This document shows, in pieces, positions 9,976-19,518 of a DNA stretch of 64,000 bases. Under the pieces are notes generated by a model. The model saw only the letters and a list, made by a program, of their open reading frames with translations, was not told the DNA's origin and did no database searches. The stretch spans positions 25,540 through 89,539 of the forward strand of contig JACPCR010000092.1 of NCBI GenBank assembly GCA_016179685.1. The letters run 5' to 3'. How positions within the stretch are numbered: the stretch's first letter is position 1; each line of letters begins with the position of its first letter. Made by a program: the position numbers and the translations under genes. The stretch is from Planctomycetota bacterium (GTDB taxonomy: Bacteria; Planctomycetota; PUPC01; JACPCR01).

Positions 9976-12426
9976 ATGATGAAACTGCTCCAACAGCTTT
10001 CCGGCATTGATCCCCAGCAGACGGGGGAGGGGAGTTTCCGATTTGGGGACCCTTGGCCCGGCCTTTTGACTCTCGTGGTTGGGCTCGGACTGGCCTGGCT
10101 CTTTTTCCGACTGTATGGGACCGAGACGGGGCGCGCCTCGAAACGGTACCGAACGGTCCTGGCCCTCCTCCGCACCACCGCGGCGCTGCTGCTCCTCTTC
10201 ATGTTGTTCCGGCCGGTCCGTGTCGTCGAAAAGACGGAGGAACGGGAATCGGTCGTCGTGGTCCTCCTGGATGATTCGATGAGCATGGCCCTCAAGGACA
10301 AGTACGGGGACTCGCCCCGTGCGAGCCAGTTGCGGGAGCTCGCGGGCCTTCACGGGCCGGATTCAGCGGCAGCCCAGGCCATGGATGAGATGACACGGGC
10401 GGAGCTGGTCTCTCGCCTCCTTTCGAACAGGGAGTTGAAGTTTTTCGAATCGTTGCGCAAGGCGGGCAGAATCCGGGTCTATACCTTCTCTCATGACCTC
10501 GCGATCTTACCGGTGAGCGGTGATCTCCAGGAGAAAACGGCCGGTCCCGGGGGCGGTGAAGAGGGGCCGTCAGGAGACACGGCCCCCGCTGACGAGGCGC
10601 GGGCAGAAATCCGGCTTCGGGCCGAAGGCCCATCCACGCGACTGGGGGAGGCCCTGGCTCGTGCCGCCGATGATCTGCGAGGCCAATTCATCAGCGGCCT
10701 GATCGTGGTGACGGACGGGCAGTCGAACAGCGGCCGATCGCCCGAAGAGGCCGTTGAAGAGAAAGCAGTCCGGCGGGACCCGCCTTTCCCGGTGTTCCCG
10801 GTGGGAGTAGGCACCACGACCAGCCCCAGAGACATCGAGGTCTTGGAAGTGCTGGCCAACGAAGCCGTTTTCGTCAACGATGAGGTCGTTTTTTCCCTTC
10901 TCCTGGGTCACCGTGGCATGGGGGGGCAGAAGGCCCGGATACACTTGAAACGCGACGGAGAGCTGGTGGAAGATACGGAGGTGACGATTCGCCCCGAAGG
11001 GGCTTCCCAGGAGGTCAAGATTCGGCACGTTCCGCGGGCGATCGGACAGTTTACCTATGAGGTATCCGTGCCGCCCCTGGAGGGGGAATCCCTCACCGAA
11101 AACAATCGCCGCACGCAACGGATACGGGTGGTCGATGACCGCGTGAAGGTGCTTTACGTCTCCGACCTGCCCAGTTGGGAGTACCGGTATTTAAAGAACG
11201 CTCTGGTCCGGGATCACTCGGTGGAGGTCAGTTGCCTGCTGCAGTCTGCGGATGCGGAATTCATTCAAGAAGGCAGCAGGCCCATCCAGCGCTTTCCTTC
11301 GGGCCCTGAAGAGCTTTATCCGTATGATGTGGTCGTTTTCACGGATGCGGATTTCGGACGCCTGAGCGATGTTCAGCAACAGGCTATCGTAGGGTTTGCC
11401 GGTGACTTGGGAGGAGGCGTCCTCTTTGCCGTGGGCCCCCTTCATGGCCTGGACGGGATCAAGGGTGGCGCCCTGGAGAAGCTTCTACCTGTCCATGCGC
11501 TGTCGAATGGGGCGTTGAAACCAGGGCCTTTTACTGAATCTTTTGCTCCGCAGTTGACGCCGGATGGCCTGCGCCATCCCATCCTCCGCCTGGAAGGCGA
11601 CCCCGAGGAGAACGCGAAACGGTGGCGGCTGCTTCCGGAAGTCTTCTGGTATCTCCCCGTCCGGTCGGCCAAGCCCGGCGCCCTGACCTTGGCGGTACAC
11701 CCCTTCGAGCGAAACGATTCGGGAAATCACGTGTTGCTGGCGGCCCAGATTTATGGAGCCGGGCGAACCGTTTTCCTCGCGACCGACAGCACCTGGCGCT
11801 GGCGGAATCCAGTGGGCGACCTCTACTTTTACCGGTTTTGGGGCCAGTCCATCCGATTTCTGAGCGCCGGTCGATTGCTGGGCCAAAGCCGCCGTATCCA
11901 TCTGCTGACGGACCGGAGCACCTACCATCTCGGGGATGACGTTCTTGTGACGGCCCGCCTGCTGGATGAATTCTACCGACCCGTGGAACGTCCCGAGGTC
12001 GCCGCCGAGGTGAGAACCCCTGATGGCGGGACCGAAAAGCTCATGCTCCAGGGTGTCTCACGCCGCGCCGGTGCTTTCGAGGGGACATTCCGGCCCACGT
12101 CTGCGGGCCCCTATGAGGTCATCTTGGATCGGGTAGGGGAGGGGGAAGCCGGGGTCTCCCGATCCTTTACGGTCACCGTGCCCCTCCTCGAGCTGGATCA
12201 CCCCGAGTTGAACGAGTCCCTGCTTCGCAAGCTCGCGGAGGTCTCCCGTGGCCACTACTTTTCCTTGGAGGAAATTGGACAGATTCCCGATAAGATTTCT
12301 CAGAGACGGGAGAGCAGCACGCGGGAGGAGGAGGACCCCCTCTGGGATTCCCCGCTTGTTCTGATTCTTTTTGCCAGCCTTCTCATCGTGGAATGGATAT
12401 TGCGAAAACGTGCCGTGATGGTCTGA
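9976..12426 (+). CDS. Large VWA membrane protein with amidotransferase-like region
   Basis: An 816-aa protein with two N-terminal membrane helices (about residues 29-45 and 61-79), a VWA domain with DDSMSM (D99, S101, S103), and a long extracytoplasmic region. A class I amidotransferase-like segment begins near VLYVSDLPSWEYRYLKNAL. The C-terminus has a last helix (LVLILFASLLIVEWIL) and short basic tail. The ATG at 9976 is chosen because GAGGG lies about 10 bases upstream and the predicted protein then starts just before the first helix; the longer frame from 9853 overlaps the previous gene by 110 bases. It pairs with the preceding BatA-like protein, 13 bases upstream. Planctomycete-type genomes often carry these two proteins side by side behind moxR. 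Confidence 0.85.
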   Translation: MMKLLQQLSGIDPQQTGEGSFRFGDPWPGLLTLVVGLGLAWLFFRLYGTETGRASKRYRTVLALLRTTAALLLLFMLFRPVRVVEKTEERESVVVVLLDDSMSMALKDKYGDSPRASQLRELAGLHGPDSAAAQAMDEMTRAELVSRLLSNRELKFFESLRKAGRIRVYTFSHDLAILPVSGDLQEKTAGPGGGEEGPSGDTAPADEARAEIRLRAEGPSTRLGEALARAADDLRGQFISGLIVVTDGQSNSGRSPEEAVEEKAVRRDPPFPVFPVGVGTTTSPRDIEVLEVLANEAVFVNDEVVFSLLLGHRGMGGQKARIHLKRDGELVEDTEVTIRPEGASQEVKIRHVPRAIGQFTYEVSVPPLEGESLTENNRRTQRIRVVDDRVKVLYVSDLPSWEYRYLKNALVRDHSVEVSCLLQSADAEFIQEGSRPIQRFPSGPEELYPYDVVVFTDADFGRLSDVQQQAIVGFAGDLGGGVLFAVGPLHGLDGIKGGALEKLLPVHALSNGALKPGPFTESFAPQLTPDGLRHPILRLEGDPEENAKRWRLLPEVFWYLPVRSAKPGALTLAVHPFERNDSGNHVLLAAQIYGAGRTVFLATDSTWRWRNPVGDLYFYRFWGQSIRFLSAGRLLGQSRRIHLLTDRSTYHLGDDVLVTARLLDEFYRPVERPEVAAEVRTPDGGTEKLMLQGVSRRAGAFEGTFRPTSAGPYEVILDRVGEGEAGVSRSFTVTVPLLELDHPELNESLLRKLAEVSRGHYFSLEEIGQIPDKISQRRESSTREEEDPLWDSPLVLILFASLLIVEWILRKRAVMV

Positions 12427-12466
12427 CGCGCCGCCCGGGAAGGCGCAACCCACCAGCAACATCTTC

Positions 12467-13534
12467 ATGAACCCTTCCACCCACTGCCCAATCGCACTTT
12501 CTCGCATCGGTCCCGGGCGCCGTGCAAGCCCGATGTGGCCCATCCTCCTGGCGCTCACGATGAACGCCGGTGCCCAGGACCAGGACACTGCCGTCCCCTC
12601 CGTCGAGGCCACTCCCCAGCAGGGCGAGGCCGTCGCTCGGGGATTGGCCTTCCTGGCTTCCCAACAGAATCGCGATGGGTCGTGGAGCAGCGGGAGCTAC
12701 CAGCGGCACGTTGGCGTTACGGGGCTCTGCTTGATCGCGTTCCTGTCGGGCGGACACCTGCCCGAGGAGGGGACGTATGCCTCGCGGGTGTCCGAAGGGA
12801 TCACCTTCTTGCTGCAGAGTACCCAGCGGGATGGCTATATCACCTCTGAAGATTCCAACATGTACGGCCATGGCTTTGCTACATTATGTTTCGCGGAGGT
12901 GTACGGGATGTCGCCTCAACATCCGGAGGTCGCCCAGAAACTACGCGACGCGGTCAGCTTGATCGTCCGCACGCAGAAGGCGGATGGCGGATGGCGTTAT
13001 ACGCCCGATCGGTCAGGATTTTCAGACCTCTCGGTGTCCGTGTGCCAGGTCCAGGCCCTGCGAGCGGCGCGGAATGCAGGAATGAAGGTACCTAAGGAAA
13101 CGATCGATCAAGCCGTGGAATTTGTTCGCAAGTGCGCGAATCCAGACGGGAGTTTTCGCTACATGACCCAGGCACCAAACTCGTCCCTGGCTCTGACGGC
13201 TGCCGCCGTCACTGCCCTTTACGGCGCTGGCGAATATGAATCGAAGGTGCTGGTCAATGGGGTCGACTATCTCCGGAACTACGCACGATTCGATTTTCGC
13301 CGCCTCAGTCACTATTATTATTATGCGCATTACTATGCGGCCCAGGCGATGTTCCAGGCAGGCGGGAAAGACTGGGAACTCTGGTTTCCGAAAATCCGCG
13401 AGGATCTCTTGAATAAACAAAGGCCCGAAGATGGGAGCTGGAAAGGGGATGAGGTGGGACCGGTCTACGGCACGGCCATGGCGGTGATCATCCTTCAAAT
13501 CCCTTGTCAGTACCTGCCCATCTTTCAGCGTTGA
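12467..13534 (+). CDS. Squalene-cyclase/prenyltransferase-repeat protein
   Basis: A 355-aa protein made of alpha/alpha-barrel repeats of the prenyltransferase/squalene oxidase type. Repeat signatures are QNRDGSW, ADGGWRYTPD, PDGSFRY and PEDGSW, each followed by a helix. A signal peptide is likely: the second Met (base 12533) begins MWPILLALTMNAGAQ, so 12533 may be the true start. The catalytic DxDD of hopene cyclases is not seen, so this is probably a non-enzymatic or unknown-activity member, common in planctomycete-like genomes. It sits 40 bases after the VWA membrane gene and 17 bases before the DUF4175 gene, consistent with one transcript and an extracytoplasmic role in the same system. 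Confidence 0.8.
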   Translation: MNPSTHCPIALSRIGPGRRASPMWPILLALTMNAGAQDQDTAVPSVEATPQQGEAVARGLAFLASQQNRDGSWSSGSYQRHVGVTGLCLIAFLSGGHLPEEGTYASRVSEGITFLLQSTQRDGYITSEDSNMYGHGFATLCFAEVYGMSPQHPEVAQKLRDAVSLIVRTQKADGGWRYTPDRSGFSDLSVSVCQVQALRAARNAGMKVPKETIDQAVEFVRKCANPDGSFRYMTQAPNSSLALTAAAVTALYGAGEYESKVLVNGVDYLRNYARFDFRRLSHYYYYAHYYAAQAMFQAGGKDWELWFPKIREDLLNKQRPEDGSWKGDEVGPVYGTAMAVIILQIPCQYLPIFQR

Positions 13535-13551
13535 ACCACCAGCAGAATCCC

Positions 13552-16500
13552 GTGACCAGCGCATCCATCGAACAGGAATTGCAAAGCCTCCGGAGAAGGA
13601 TTCGCCTCTATCTCTTGATCGGCGGGCTCTCCCGGACCGTCCTCGCCCTCTTCCTCTCGGCCGCATTTTCGTTCCTCCTCGATTGGTGGATTCACCTGGC
13701 CGGCTCCTCGCGCTTGTTCCTCCTGATCACTGGGGTCGCCTGGGTGTGGGTTACGGCTTATCGGCATCTTTACCAACCTCTGCGAATCCCGCTGGACGCT
13801 GTGGGGCTCTCACTGATCGTGGAACAGCGATTCCCCCAGTTCCGTGAGGGCCTGATCAGCGCCGTGGAGCTCAGCCAGCCTGAAACCATCCAGCGCGGCA
13901 GCTCCTCCCCGGAACTGGTCAGGGCGGTGCGCGAAGCGGCGGAACAACTCGCCCAGCAGGTGGCCTTTCAGGACGTCGCCTCGTTCCGAAAGCCGGCCTG
14001 GTTCGCCGCGGCGGCCGCGATAGTCTTTGCCGGTGGCAGCTTCTTCGCCGTGTCGCAGCCGATCCTGGTGCGCATCTGGGCGAGTCGCCTCGTCAATCCG
14101 CTATCCCAGGAGCGTTGGCCCCGAAAGACTCGCTTGGAGGTGGTCAATCTGGGGCCCGTGACCAAATTGGCCCGGGGTGAAGACTTGGCCGTGCAAGTTG
14201 CCTTGACGCGCGGAAGAGCGGACCGAGTCGTTGTGGACTTTGCCTGCCCTTCGGGAAGCAAAGGCCTTCGCCGGCTGGCACCAGGGCCCGACGGGCTTTT
14301 TGGCGTCACTTTCCCCCGAGTCACCGAGTCCATGAGACTCCGGGCCCGCGGAGGCGACGATGAAACGTCCTGGTATCTGGTGGATTTGGTCGATCGGCCT
14401 CGGGTGGAAAAGGTGACCGTGCAGGTTCGTTTTCCCGACTACACCCACCGAGACGCTGAAACTCTTCCCGAGGGTCAAGGCGACCTCCAAGGGGTGGTTG
14501 GGACCCAGGTGCAGGTCACCGCCATGTCGGACATCCCTCTGGCTGATGCCCGTTTAGCCCTCGAAGGCGGGCATGATGTCCCGATGCCCCTGGCGAGTGC
14601 CCAGGAGGCCTCGGGCGGGTTCACCCTGGAGATGGGTATGACCTCCTATCGCATCGAGGTGGTCTCGCGGGACGGAATCGCTGGGCTTCATCCTCTGACC
14701 TACAAACTTCGCGTGTTGGCGGACCATGACCCTTCCATCAAGCTTCTGGAAGGCGAAGACCAGTCCGAATTCACGGCAGGCGCCCGCGTGCCTTTGCACT
14801 ATGCCGCCACGGACGATTTTGGAATCCGCGAAGTACGACTCTGCTGGCAGGCCTCCCGGGCCGAGCGAGCGAGCAACCCGGCCGGCTCGGAAAGCTTCAG
14901 CGCTCTCCCCGGCATCTCGCCGGGGCAGCTTCGCATCGAGTCCACGTATCCGTGGGATTTGTCATCGCTCCAGCTCGGCGAGGGGGCGTCCCTCCGCTTC
15001 CGGTTGGAGGCGGAGGATGAAGATACCCAGCGGGGGCCCCACGTGGGCCGGACTCGGGACTACACGATTCAGATCGTCTCCAAGGCCCAACTGGAGGCGA
15101 TCCTGGTGCAACGAGAACGCGCGTCGCTTCGGGAGCTCGAGCAATTGATAAAGCAGCAGGATGCGGCCTACCGGCGCGTCGAGGCTTTGAGCCATGCCTT
15201 GAAAGAACGGCAGGAGCTCTCTCCGCCGGAACAAGAGGCTCATGTCAAGGCGGAACTCGACCAGCGGCAGATCACCCGCGACACGGAGAAGCTGAGAGAC
15301 ACGGTGCAGTCCCTGGTCCGGCGCGTCGAAAACAACCAAATCCCGGATTTTGAACGCCGCGAACAAATGGAAAGCATGCGATCGACTCTTGACGAGCTCT
15401 CGCAAGGGAAGATGCTGGATGCCGCACAACTCCTTCATGAGGCCAGAGAGATGAGCCGCGAGGCCACACCGGACGCTTCCAAGCTGAACGAGGCCACGGC
15501 CCGTCAGCAGGAATCGTTGCAGGAGCTTCGCGATCTGTTGGAGCGGGTGGGTCATGCCGACGAATTTGACCAATTGATTCATCAAGCGAGGTCACTGACT
15601 AACCAGCAGCAACGGATTCACCAAGCGACTCGGAAGATGGCCGTTGAACTCTTGGGCAGAGGGGAAGAAAGCCTTTCTGAAGCGGAACGAAGCGAACGAA
15701 AAAGTCTCGCGAGAGATCAGGAGCAGGCGGCCGATCAAATGCGGGAGCTGGAGGACCAGCTCGGGCAGGTTGCTGAGCGGGTGAAAAAGGAGCAACCCGA
15801 GGCCTCCCAGGCGCTGATGTCAGCTCTGTCCCAGGCCCGTAAGGATCAAATCCGGAGCGAAATGGGCCGGGTCGCCTCAGAAATACAGTCCAACAATCTG
15901 TTGTCCACGCTCAAGCCGCAGCAACACGCTTACGAGAGCCTCCAGCATCTGCTGGAAGGCTTGCGCCGGGCCAAGGAAGCCAGCAACCGGGGAGTGGAAC
16001 AGCTCAAGAGGGACCTCCAATCCAGTCTCGAGGGGCTGGCCGAGATCGATCGAGGAGAGGAATTTCTTTTGAAAGAGTCCGCCCGTGTTGACGCGCAAAG
16101 ACGTAGGCTCAACCAGTTTTTGCAGGATATCGACCACCTCCGGCGTGAGCAGCAGGAGCTTCGAGAGAAGTCAACGGCTGCGGGTGGACCCGAGGCGGCG
16201 GACCTGGGCCGCCAGCTCGCTTCGCATCAGAAGGAGTTGCAACAAGAGGGGTCGGATCTGGCCGCGAGACTCCAACAGCTCGCCAAGGACCTGGCCGAGG
16301 TCTCGGGTTTCCGATCGGAAAAGGTCAAAGAAGCCGCGACCGAAGTGCAGAACGCGTCGATGGAGATGAAGAAGGCCGAGGATGCCCTTGCCGGCCATCG
16401 GGCTGGCGAGGCCGTTGGAGCGGAGGAGCAGGCGGACCGGCGGCTGGGTGAGGCCGCAAATCGGGCGCGTGAGGCGCAAGCGCATCTCGAGCAGGAGATG

Positions 16501-17475
16501 GGTTCACAACTGCCTCGGCTGGGAGACCGGCAAGCGGATTTTGCCGGGCAGGCGGAGCAGGCCTCGGCGCAACTGCACAGATTGGCGGAGTCAGAGAGCG
16601 CCCAAGCACTTCAGATCGGCCAGCGACTCGACGAGGCCAGCGACGCCATGGCGCAGGCCAGGGGGCACATGGCGCAAGCCCACCAGCAGCTCCAGGAGAA
16701 GAATCCCTTGCTCGCAAAGGACGGGCAGGAGCAGGCCGTCGCTCGGACCCGACAGGCCATCCAACGGGTCAACGAGGCCTTGAATCAACTCTCCAATGAC
16801 GAACGCGCCAAGAAGCTCACGGAAATCGGAGCAGCCCTTGATGCCATGATTCACTCCCAGGCCGAAATAAACCATGTCCTCCAGGAAGTGGAAACGGGGA
16901 AGGACGCACAAGGAGAACTGGGACGTGAGGGGCTTCTGATGTTGGCTTCGGCAGCCACTCGCCAGTCAGAAGTTGCCCGGGCAGGCAGCCAACTGCAAGT
17001 CACCCTAGAAAAGGAGAAAACCCCCGTTTTCGCCTGGAGCCTCGGCCGAACCGTTCATCGTATGTCCGAGGCGCAGAGGAGGTTTGAACGGCGGATGATC
17101 GGGGCCTCGACTCGGGAAATGACCGCGCAGATACTGCACGAACTCCAGAGTCTCCGGGAACAGTTACTGAAACAACAAGGCCTAGCGTCGGGTGGAGAGG
17201 GAGGGAAGGGTGCAGCGGGGTCCTCGCCCGCCTCTGGTCGCGATGGCCCTCTGATCCCGCCACTGGCGGAGGTCAAATGGCTCCGCGACTTGGAGCTCGA
17301 ACTCTATCAGGCGACTAAGGCCATCGAAATCGAACGGGTCCTCAGACCTGGACATTCCCTGTCGCCCTGGAAAGAACAAGAATTGGTCCGGATGGCCGAC
17401 CAGCAGGGCGAGTTGGCCCGAATGGCTGAGACTCTCGGCCGCTTTTTCCAGGAACGGCGAAACGCCCAACCATAG
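13552..17475 (+). CDS. DUF4175-like membrane protein with long coiled coil
   Basis: A 1307-aa protein. Three hydrophobic stretches lie in the first 180 residues (GLSRTVLALFLSAAFSFLLD, LFLLITGVAWVWV, WFAAAAAIVFAGGSFFAV). A beta-rich region resembling DUF4175 extracytoplasmic domains follows, and then about 650 residues of E/Q/R/A-rich coiled coil. The frame opens with TTG at 13504 inside the previous gene; GTG at 13552 is preferred because it avoids the overlap and starts MTSASIEQELQSLRRR just before the first helix. It ends 14 bases before the polyglutamine gene. DUF4175 proteins are large envelope proteins of unknown function that often follow moxR-type clusters. Membrane topology beyond the N-terminal helices is not clear. 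Confidence 0.8.
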   Translation: MTSASIEQELQSLRRRIRLYLLIGGLSRTVLALFLSAAFSFLLDWWIHLAGSSRLFLLITGVAWVWVTAYRHLYQPLRIPLDAVGLSLIVEQRFPQFREGLISAVELSQPETIQRGSSSPELVRAVREAAEQLAQQVAFQDVASFRKPAWFAAAAAIVFAGGSFFAVSQPILVRIWASRLVNPLSQERWPRKTRLEVVNLGPVTKLARGEDLAVQVALTRGRADRVVVDFACPSGSKGLRRLAPGPDGLFGVTFPRVTESMRLRARGGDDETSWYLVDLVDRPRVEKVTVQVRFPDYTHRDAETLPEGQGDLQGVVGTQVQVTAMSDIPLADARLALEGGHDVPMPLASAQEASGGFTLEMGMTSYRIEVVSRDGIAGLHPLTYKLRVLADHDPSIKLLEGEDQSEFTAGARVPLHYAATDDFGIREVRLCWQASRAERASNPAGSESFSALPGISPGQLRIESTYPWDLSSLQLGEGASLRFRLEAEDEDTQRGPHVGRTRDYTIQIVSKAQLEAILVQRERASLRELEQLIKQQDAAYRRVEALSHALKERQELSPPEQEAHVKAELDQRQITRDTEKLRDTVQSLVRRVENNQIPDFERREQMESMRSTLDELSQGKMLDAAQLLHEAREMSREATPDASKLNEATARQQESLQELRDLLERVGHADEFDQLIHQARSLTNQQQRIHQATRKMAVELLGRGEESLSEAERSERKSLARDQEQAADQMRELEDQLGQVAERVKKEQPEASQALMSALSQARKDQIRSEMGRVASEIQSNNLLSTLKPQQHAYESLQHLLEGLRRAKEASNRGVEQLKRDLQSSLEGLAEIDRGEEFLLKESARVDAQRRRLNQFLQDIDHLRREQQELREKSTAAGGPEAADLGRQLASHQKELQQEGSDLAARLQQLAKDLAEVSGFRSEKVKEAATEVQNASMEMKKAEDALAGHRAGEAVGAEEQADRRLGEAANRAREAQAHLEQEMGSQLPRLGDRQADFAGQAEQASAQLHRLAESESAQALQIGQRLDEASDAMAQARGHMAQAHQQLQEKNPLLAKDGQEQAVARTRQAIQRVNEALNQLSNDERAKKLTEIGAALDAMIHSQAEINHVLQEVETGKDAQGELGREGLLMLASAATRQSEVARAGSQLQVTLEKEKTPVFAWSLGRTVHRMSEAQRRFERRMIGASTREMTAQILHELQSLREQLLKQQGLASGGEGGKGAAGSSPASGRDGPLIPPLAEVKWLRDLELELYQATKAIEIERVLRPGHSLSPWKEQELVRMADQQGELARMAETLGRFFQERRNAQP

Positions 17476-17489
17476 GTCTACACGGTCTC

Positions 17490-18083
17490 ATGAACACGAG
17501 CGCTCAAATCCTGCCTTTGGCTCTGGTCGCTGGTATCCTCATCGCCGCCCCGGTCTACGGTCATCAGGAGGTCAAGCCCGATGAAAAAGCCGGGCAGCTC
17601 GATCGGTCTGATCCGCTGAAACTGGTGTCCGATCTGATGAAGGATGCGGAAAGTCGCCTCTCGACCGCTCAGACTGGCGATTCCACCCAGGTGTCGCAGG
17701 AGAGAGCGTTGAGCGTCCTGGACCACCTCATCGAGGCTGCTGAAAAGCAGCAGCAGCAACAGCAGCAGCAACAACAGCAGGAGCAACAGCAGCAACAACA
17801 GCAGCAACAACAGCCCGATTCCAAGCCTTCCAAGTCCAAGGAGCAGGCGGGTGAGAACAAGCAAGATGAGAAAAGTCGAAAGCCAGCCGATCAGGAAAAG
17901 CCGCTGAAGTCCTCCCCGGGCCAGGAGAATCTGAATGCGCCACTCGATGCTCTGGGGCAGGAATGGGGCTCCATGCCTCCGCAATTAAGGCGGGAATTGA
18001 TCGATAGCCTGCATGAAAATATGCCGGAGCGTTACAAGGAATTGCTTAAGCTTTACTACAAGGAACTTTCGGACTCACCTTGA
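17490..18083 (+). CDS. Secreted polyglutamine-containing small protein
   Basis: A 197-aa protein with a clear signal peptide (ILPLALVAGILIAAPVYG, likely cleaved before HQEV). Its middle is a low-complexity run of 21 glutamines broken by one glutamate, then a K/S/Q/E-rich linker. The C-terminal 45 residues are conserved-looking and helical (WGSMPPQLRRELIDSL, MPERYKELLKLYY). That tail resembles the end of small proteins found next to DUF4175 genes in planctomycete-like genomes, but no function is known. It follows the DUF4175 gene by 14 bases. The polyglutamine tract is a possible length-variable linker. Confidence 0.7.
   Translation: MNTSAQILPLALVAGILIAAPVYGHQEVKPDEKAGQLDRSDPLKLVSDLMKDAESRLSTAQTGDSTQVSQERALSVLDHLIEAAEKQQQQQQQQQQQEQQQQQQQQQQPDSKPSKSKEQAGENKQDEKSRKPADQEKPLKSSPGQENLNAPLDALGQEWGSMPPQLRRELIDSLHENMPERYKELLKLYYKELSDSP
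17748..17813 (+). repeat. CAG/CAA trinucleotide tract coding for polyglutamine
   Basis: Twenty-two codons, all CAG or CAA except one GAG. Mixed CAG/CAA use lowers but does not remove slippage potential. A three-base unit keeps the reading frame whatever the length, so variation would change linker length rather than abolish the protein. Confidence 0.95.
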
Positions 18084-18089
18084 TCCGGA

Positions 18090-19094
18090 ATGATTCACGC
18101 ATGGCCCGTGAATCTCGTCCCTATGGAAATACCTGCTTTCAGGTCGAGAAAAATCCGAATGGGTTCATCACCGGTCGCTAAGTTTCTCTCGGCATTGCTG
18201 CTCGCATTGCTCGCTGCTACCACCCGGCTACGAGGTGAGGAGGATGAAGCCTCGAAATCAATGCATCCCTCCGCGACCACGCCCGCCGTACAGACTACAG
18301 AGGAAACGGCACGGATCCGAAAGGAGGCCGAACACTGGTTTGCAAAGCTGGGCGACCCTGATTTTGGCGTTCGGGAAAAGGCCATGCAGGAATTACTTGC
18401 GCGGGGTGAATCGGCTCAGCCGCTGGTCGAATCGGGCGTGAATTCCCCCGATCCTGAAGTGAAATGGCGCTCAGCAAAACTTCTCATTTGTTTGAAATGG
18501 AAGATTGCTCCGGACCTTCATGAACGGCTGGCCGGCCTGCTTGACGATTATGATGCCCAGGATTGGCAGGAGCGGCAAAGGCGTTCCCAAGAACTGGGTA
18601 TTGTCGGGAAAGAGCGCGCCATCCCGACCCTGATGGAGATCATCAAGAGGGATCCCAGTCCTTCTGTGAAACAAATGGCAGTAGCCGCCCTGTATCACTT
18701 GGGCGACGTCGGGATCGCTGCTCTCATGGACCAAGGGATCAAGCTGGAGGGATTGGAACCCTACCAGGCCGATATTTTCATCTCCTTGGGGAATCGCTAT
18801 CTTTCGGAACAGGAATTTGAAAAAGCGGAGCGCGAGTACCTGAAGGCCCTGAAAATGGACCCCCGCAATTCCGTCGCTGCCTACAATATGGCGTGCGTCT
18901 ACTCCCTCAAGAAAGACCTCGATATGGCCGTTCACTGGCTGGAAAAATCGGTGGAGTACGGATTCGACGATTTCAAGTGGATGAGGGAAGACCCTGACCT
19001 GAATAATCTACATGAAGATACTCGTTACCAGGAAATTTTGCGCCGGAGACGTCCATCTCGGGATGGTGAGAGGGAAGGCGATGGCGAGATCTGA
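18090..19094 (+). CDS. Secreted HEAT-repeat / TPR protein
   Basis: A 334-aa protein. The likely functional start is the Met at base 18159, which begins a signal peptide (KFLSALLLALLAATTRLRG); 18090 is the first ATG and lies 6 bases after the previous stop. Residues about 75-215 form HEAT-like helical pairs (FGVREKAMQELLARG, DPEVKWRSAKLL, PSVKQMAVAALYHLGD). Residues about 230-320 are TPR units (YLKALKMDPRNSVAAYNMAC, VHWLEKSVEYGF), ending in the DPDLNNLHEDTRYQEIL signature seen at the end of many bacterial TPR proteins. It is the last gene of the co-directional cluster and probably a periplasmic binding or scaffold protein. The C-terminal 15 residues are charged and unremarkable. Confidence 0.75.
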   Translation: MIHAWPVNLVPMEIPAFRSRKIRMGSSPVAKFLSALLLALLAATTRLRGEEDEASKSMHPSATTPAVQTTEETARIRKEAEHWFAKLGDPDFGVREKAMQELLARGESAQPLVESGVNSPDPEVKWRSAKLLICLKWKIAPDLHERLAGLLDDYDAQDWQERQRRSQELGIVGKERAIPTLMEIIKRDPSPSVKQMAVAALYHLGDVGIAALMDQGIKLEGLEPYQADIFISLGNRYLSEQEFEKAEREYLKALKMDPRNSVAAYNMACVYSLKKDLDMAVHWLEKSVEYGFDDFKWMREDPDLNNLHEDTRYQEILRRRRPSRDGEREGDGEI

Positions 19095-19222
19095 CTTGGT
19101 GCGGGTGGACCGGCGCCCGGCTGGAGATTTACGTGTGGAAGGTTGTGCGTCACTCGTCTCCTCGTGCAAGGACTCAAGGGTAAGCGTCACATATTTCCCA
19201 TAATGGAAATTATCAGACAGTA

Positions 19223-19492
19223 TCACTCCGTCCCTTTCTGCTCCCAGTCCCGGTACATTTCCCTATGAAATCGGTCGATTAACACTCCCAGGCAAATGAA
19301 TAGGTAGCGGTCCCGCTCCGCTCGGGTCATCTGCGAGACCACGAAGGATACTTCAGAAGCGATATCGCTGAACTCGGCACGAAAGGAATTCTTGACCATG
19401 ATCTCGTCATAGAGCGTTTCGATCAGAGAGTCCACATCGCCATCCATTTTCACGGAGGCGCCGGTGGACAGGGTAATGCGATGCGGGTTCAT
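19223..19492 (-). CDS. Small hypothetical protein, 89 aa
   Basis: An 89-aa reverse-strand frame between two forward-strand units. The peptide has a balanced composition and two amphipathic helices (SLIETLYDEIMVKNSF, ERDRYLFICLGVLIDRF), which favours a real gene over a chance frame. It has no signal peptide or membrane helix. No family is recognised. Its ATG lies about 25 bases from the start of the LptF/G permease gene on the other strand, so the two would share a tiny divergent control region. No good ribosome binding site is visible, so confidence is limited. Confidence 0.5.
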   Translation of the reverse strand: MNPHRITLSTGASVKMDGDVDSLIETLYDEIMVKNSFRAEFSDIASEVSFVVSQMTRAERDRYLFICLGVLIDRFHREMYRDWEQKGTE

Positions 19493-19518
19493 TTTTGGGT
19501 GACCGGTCGTGAGTGCGG

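Noticed and set aside
8112..10301. 729-codon reverse-strand open frame
   Set aside because: It lies antisense to the BatA-like and VWA genes, which have clear domains. Its translation matches no family and reflects GC-rich codon bias.
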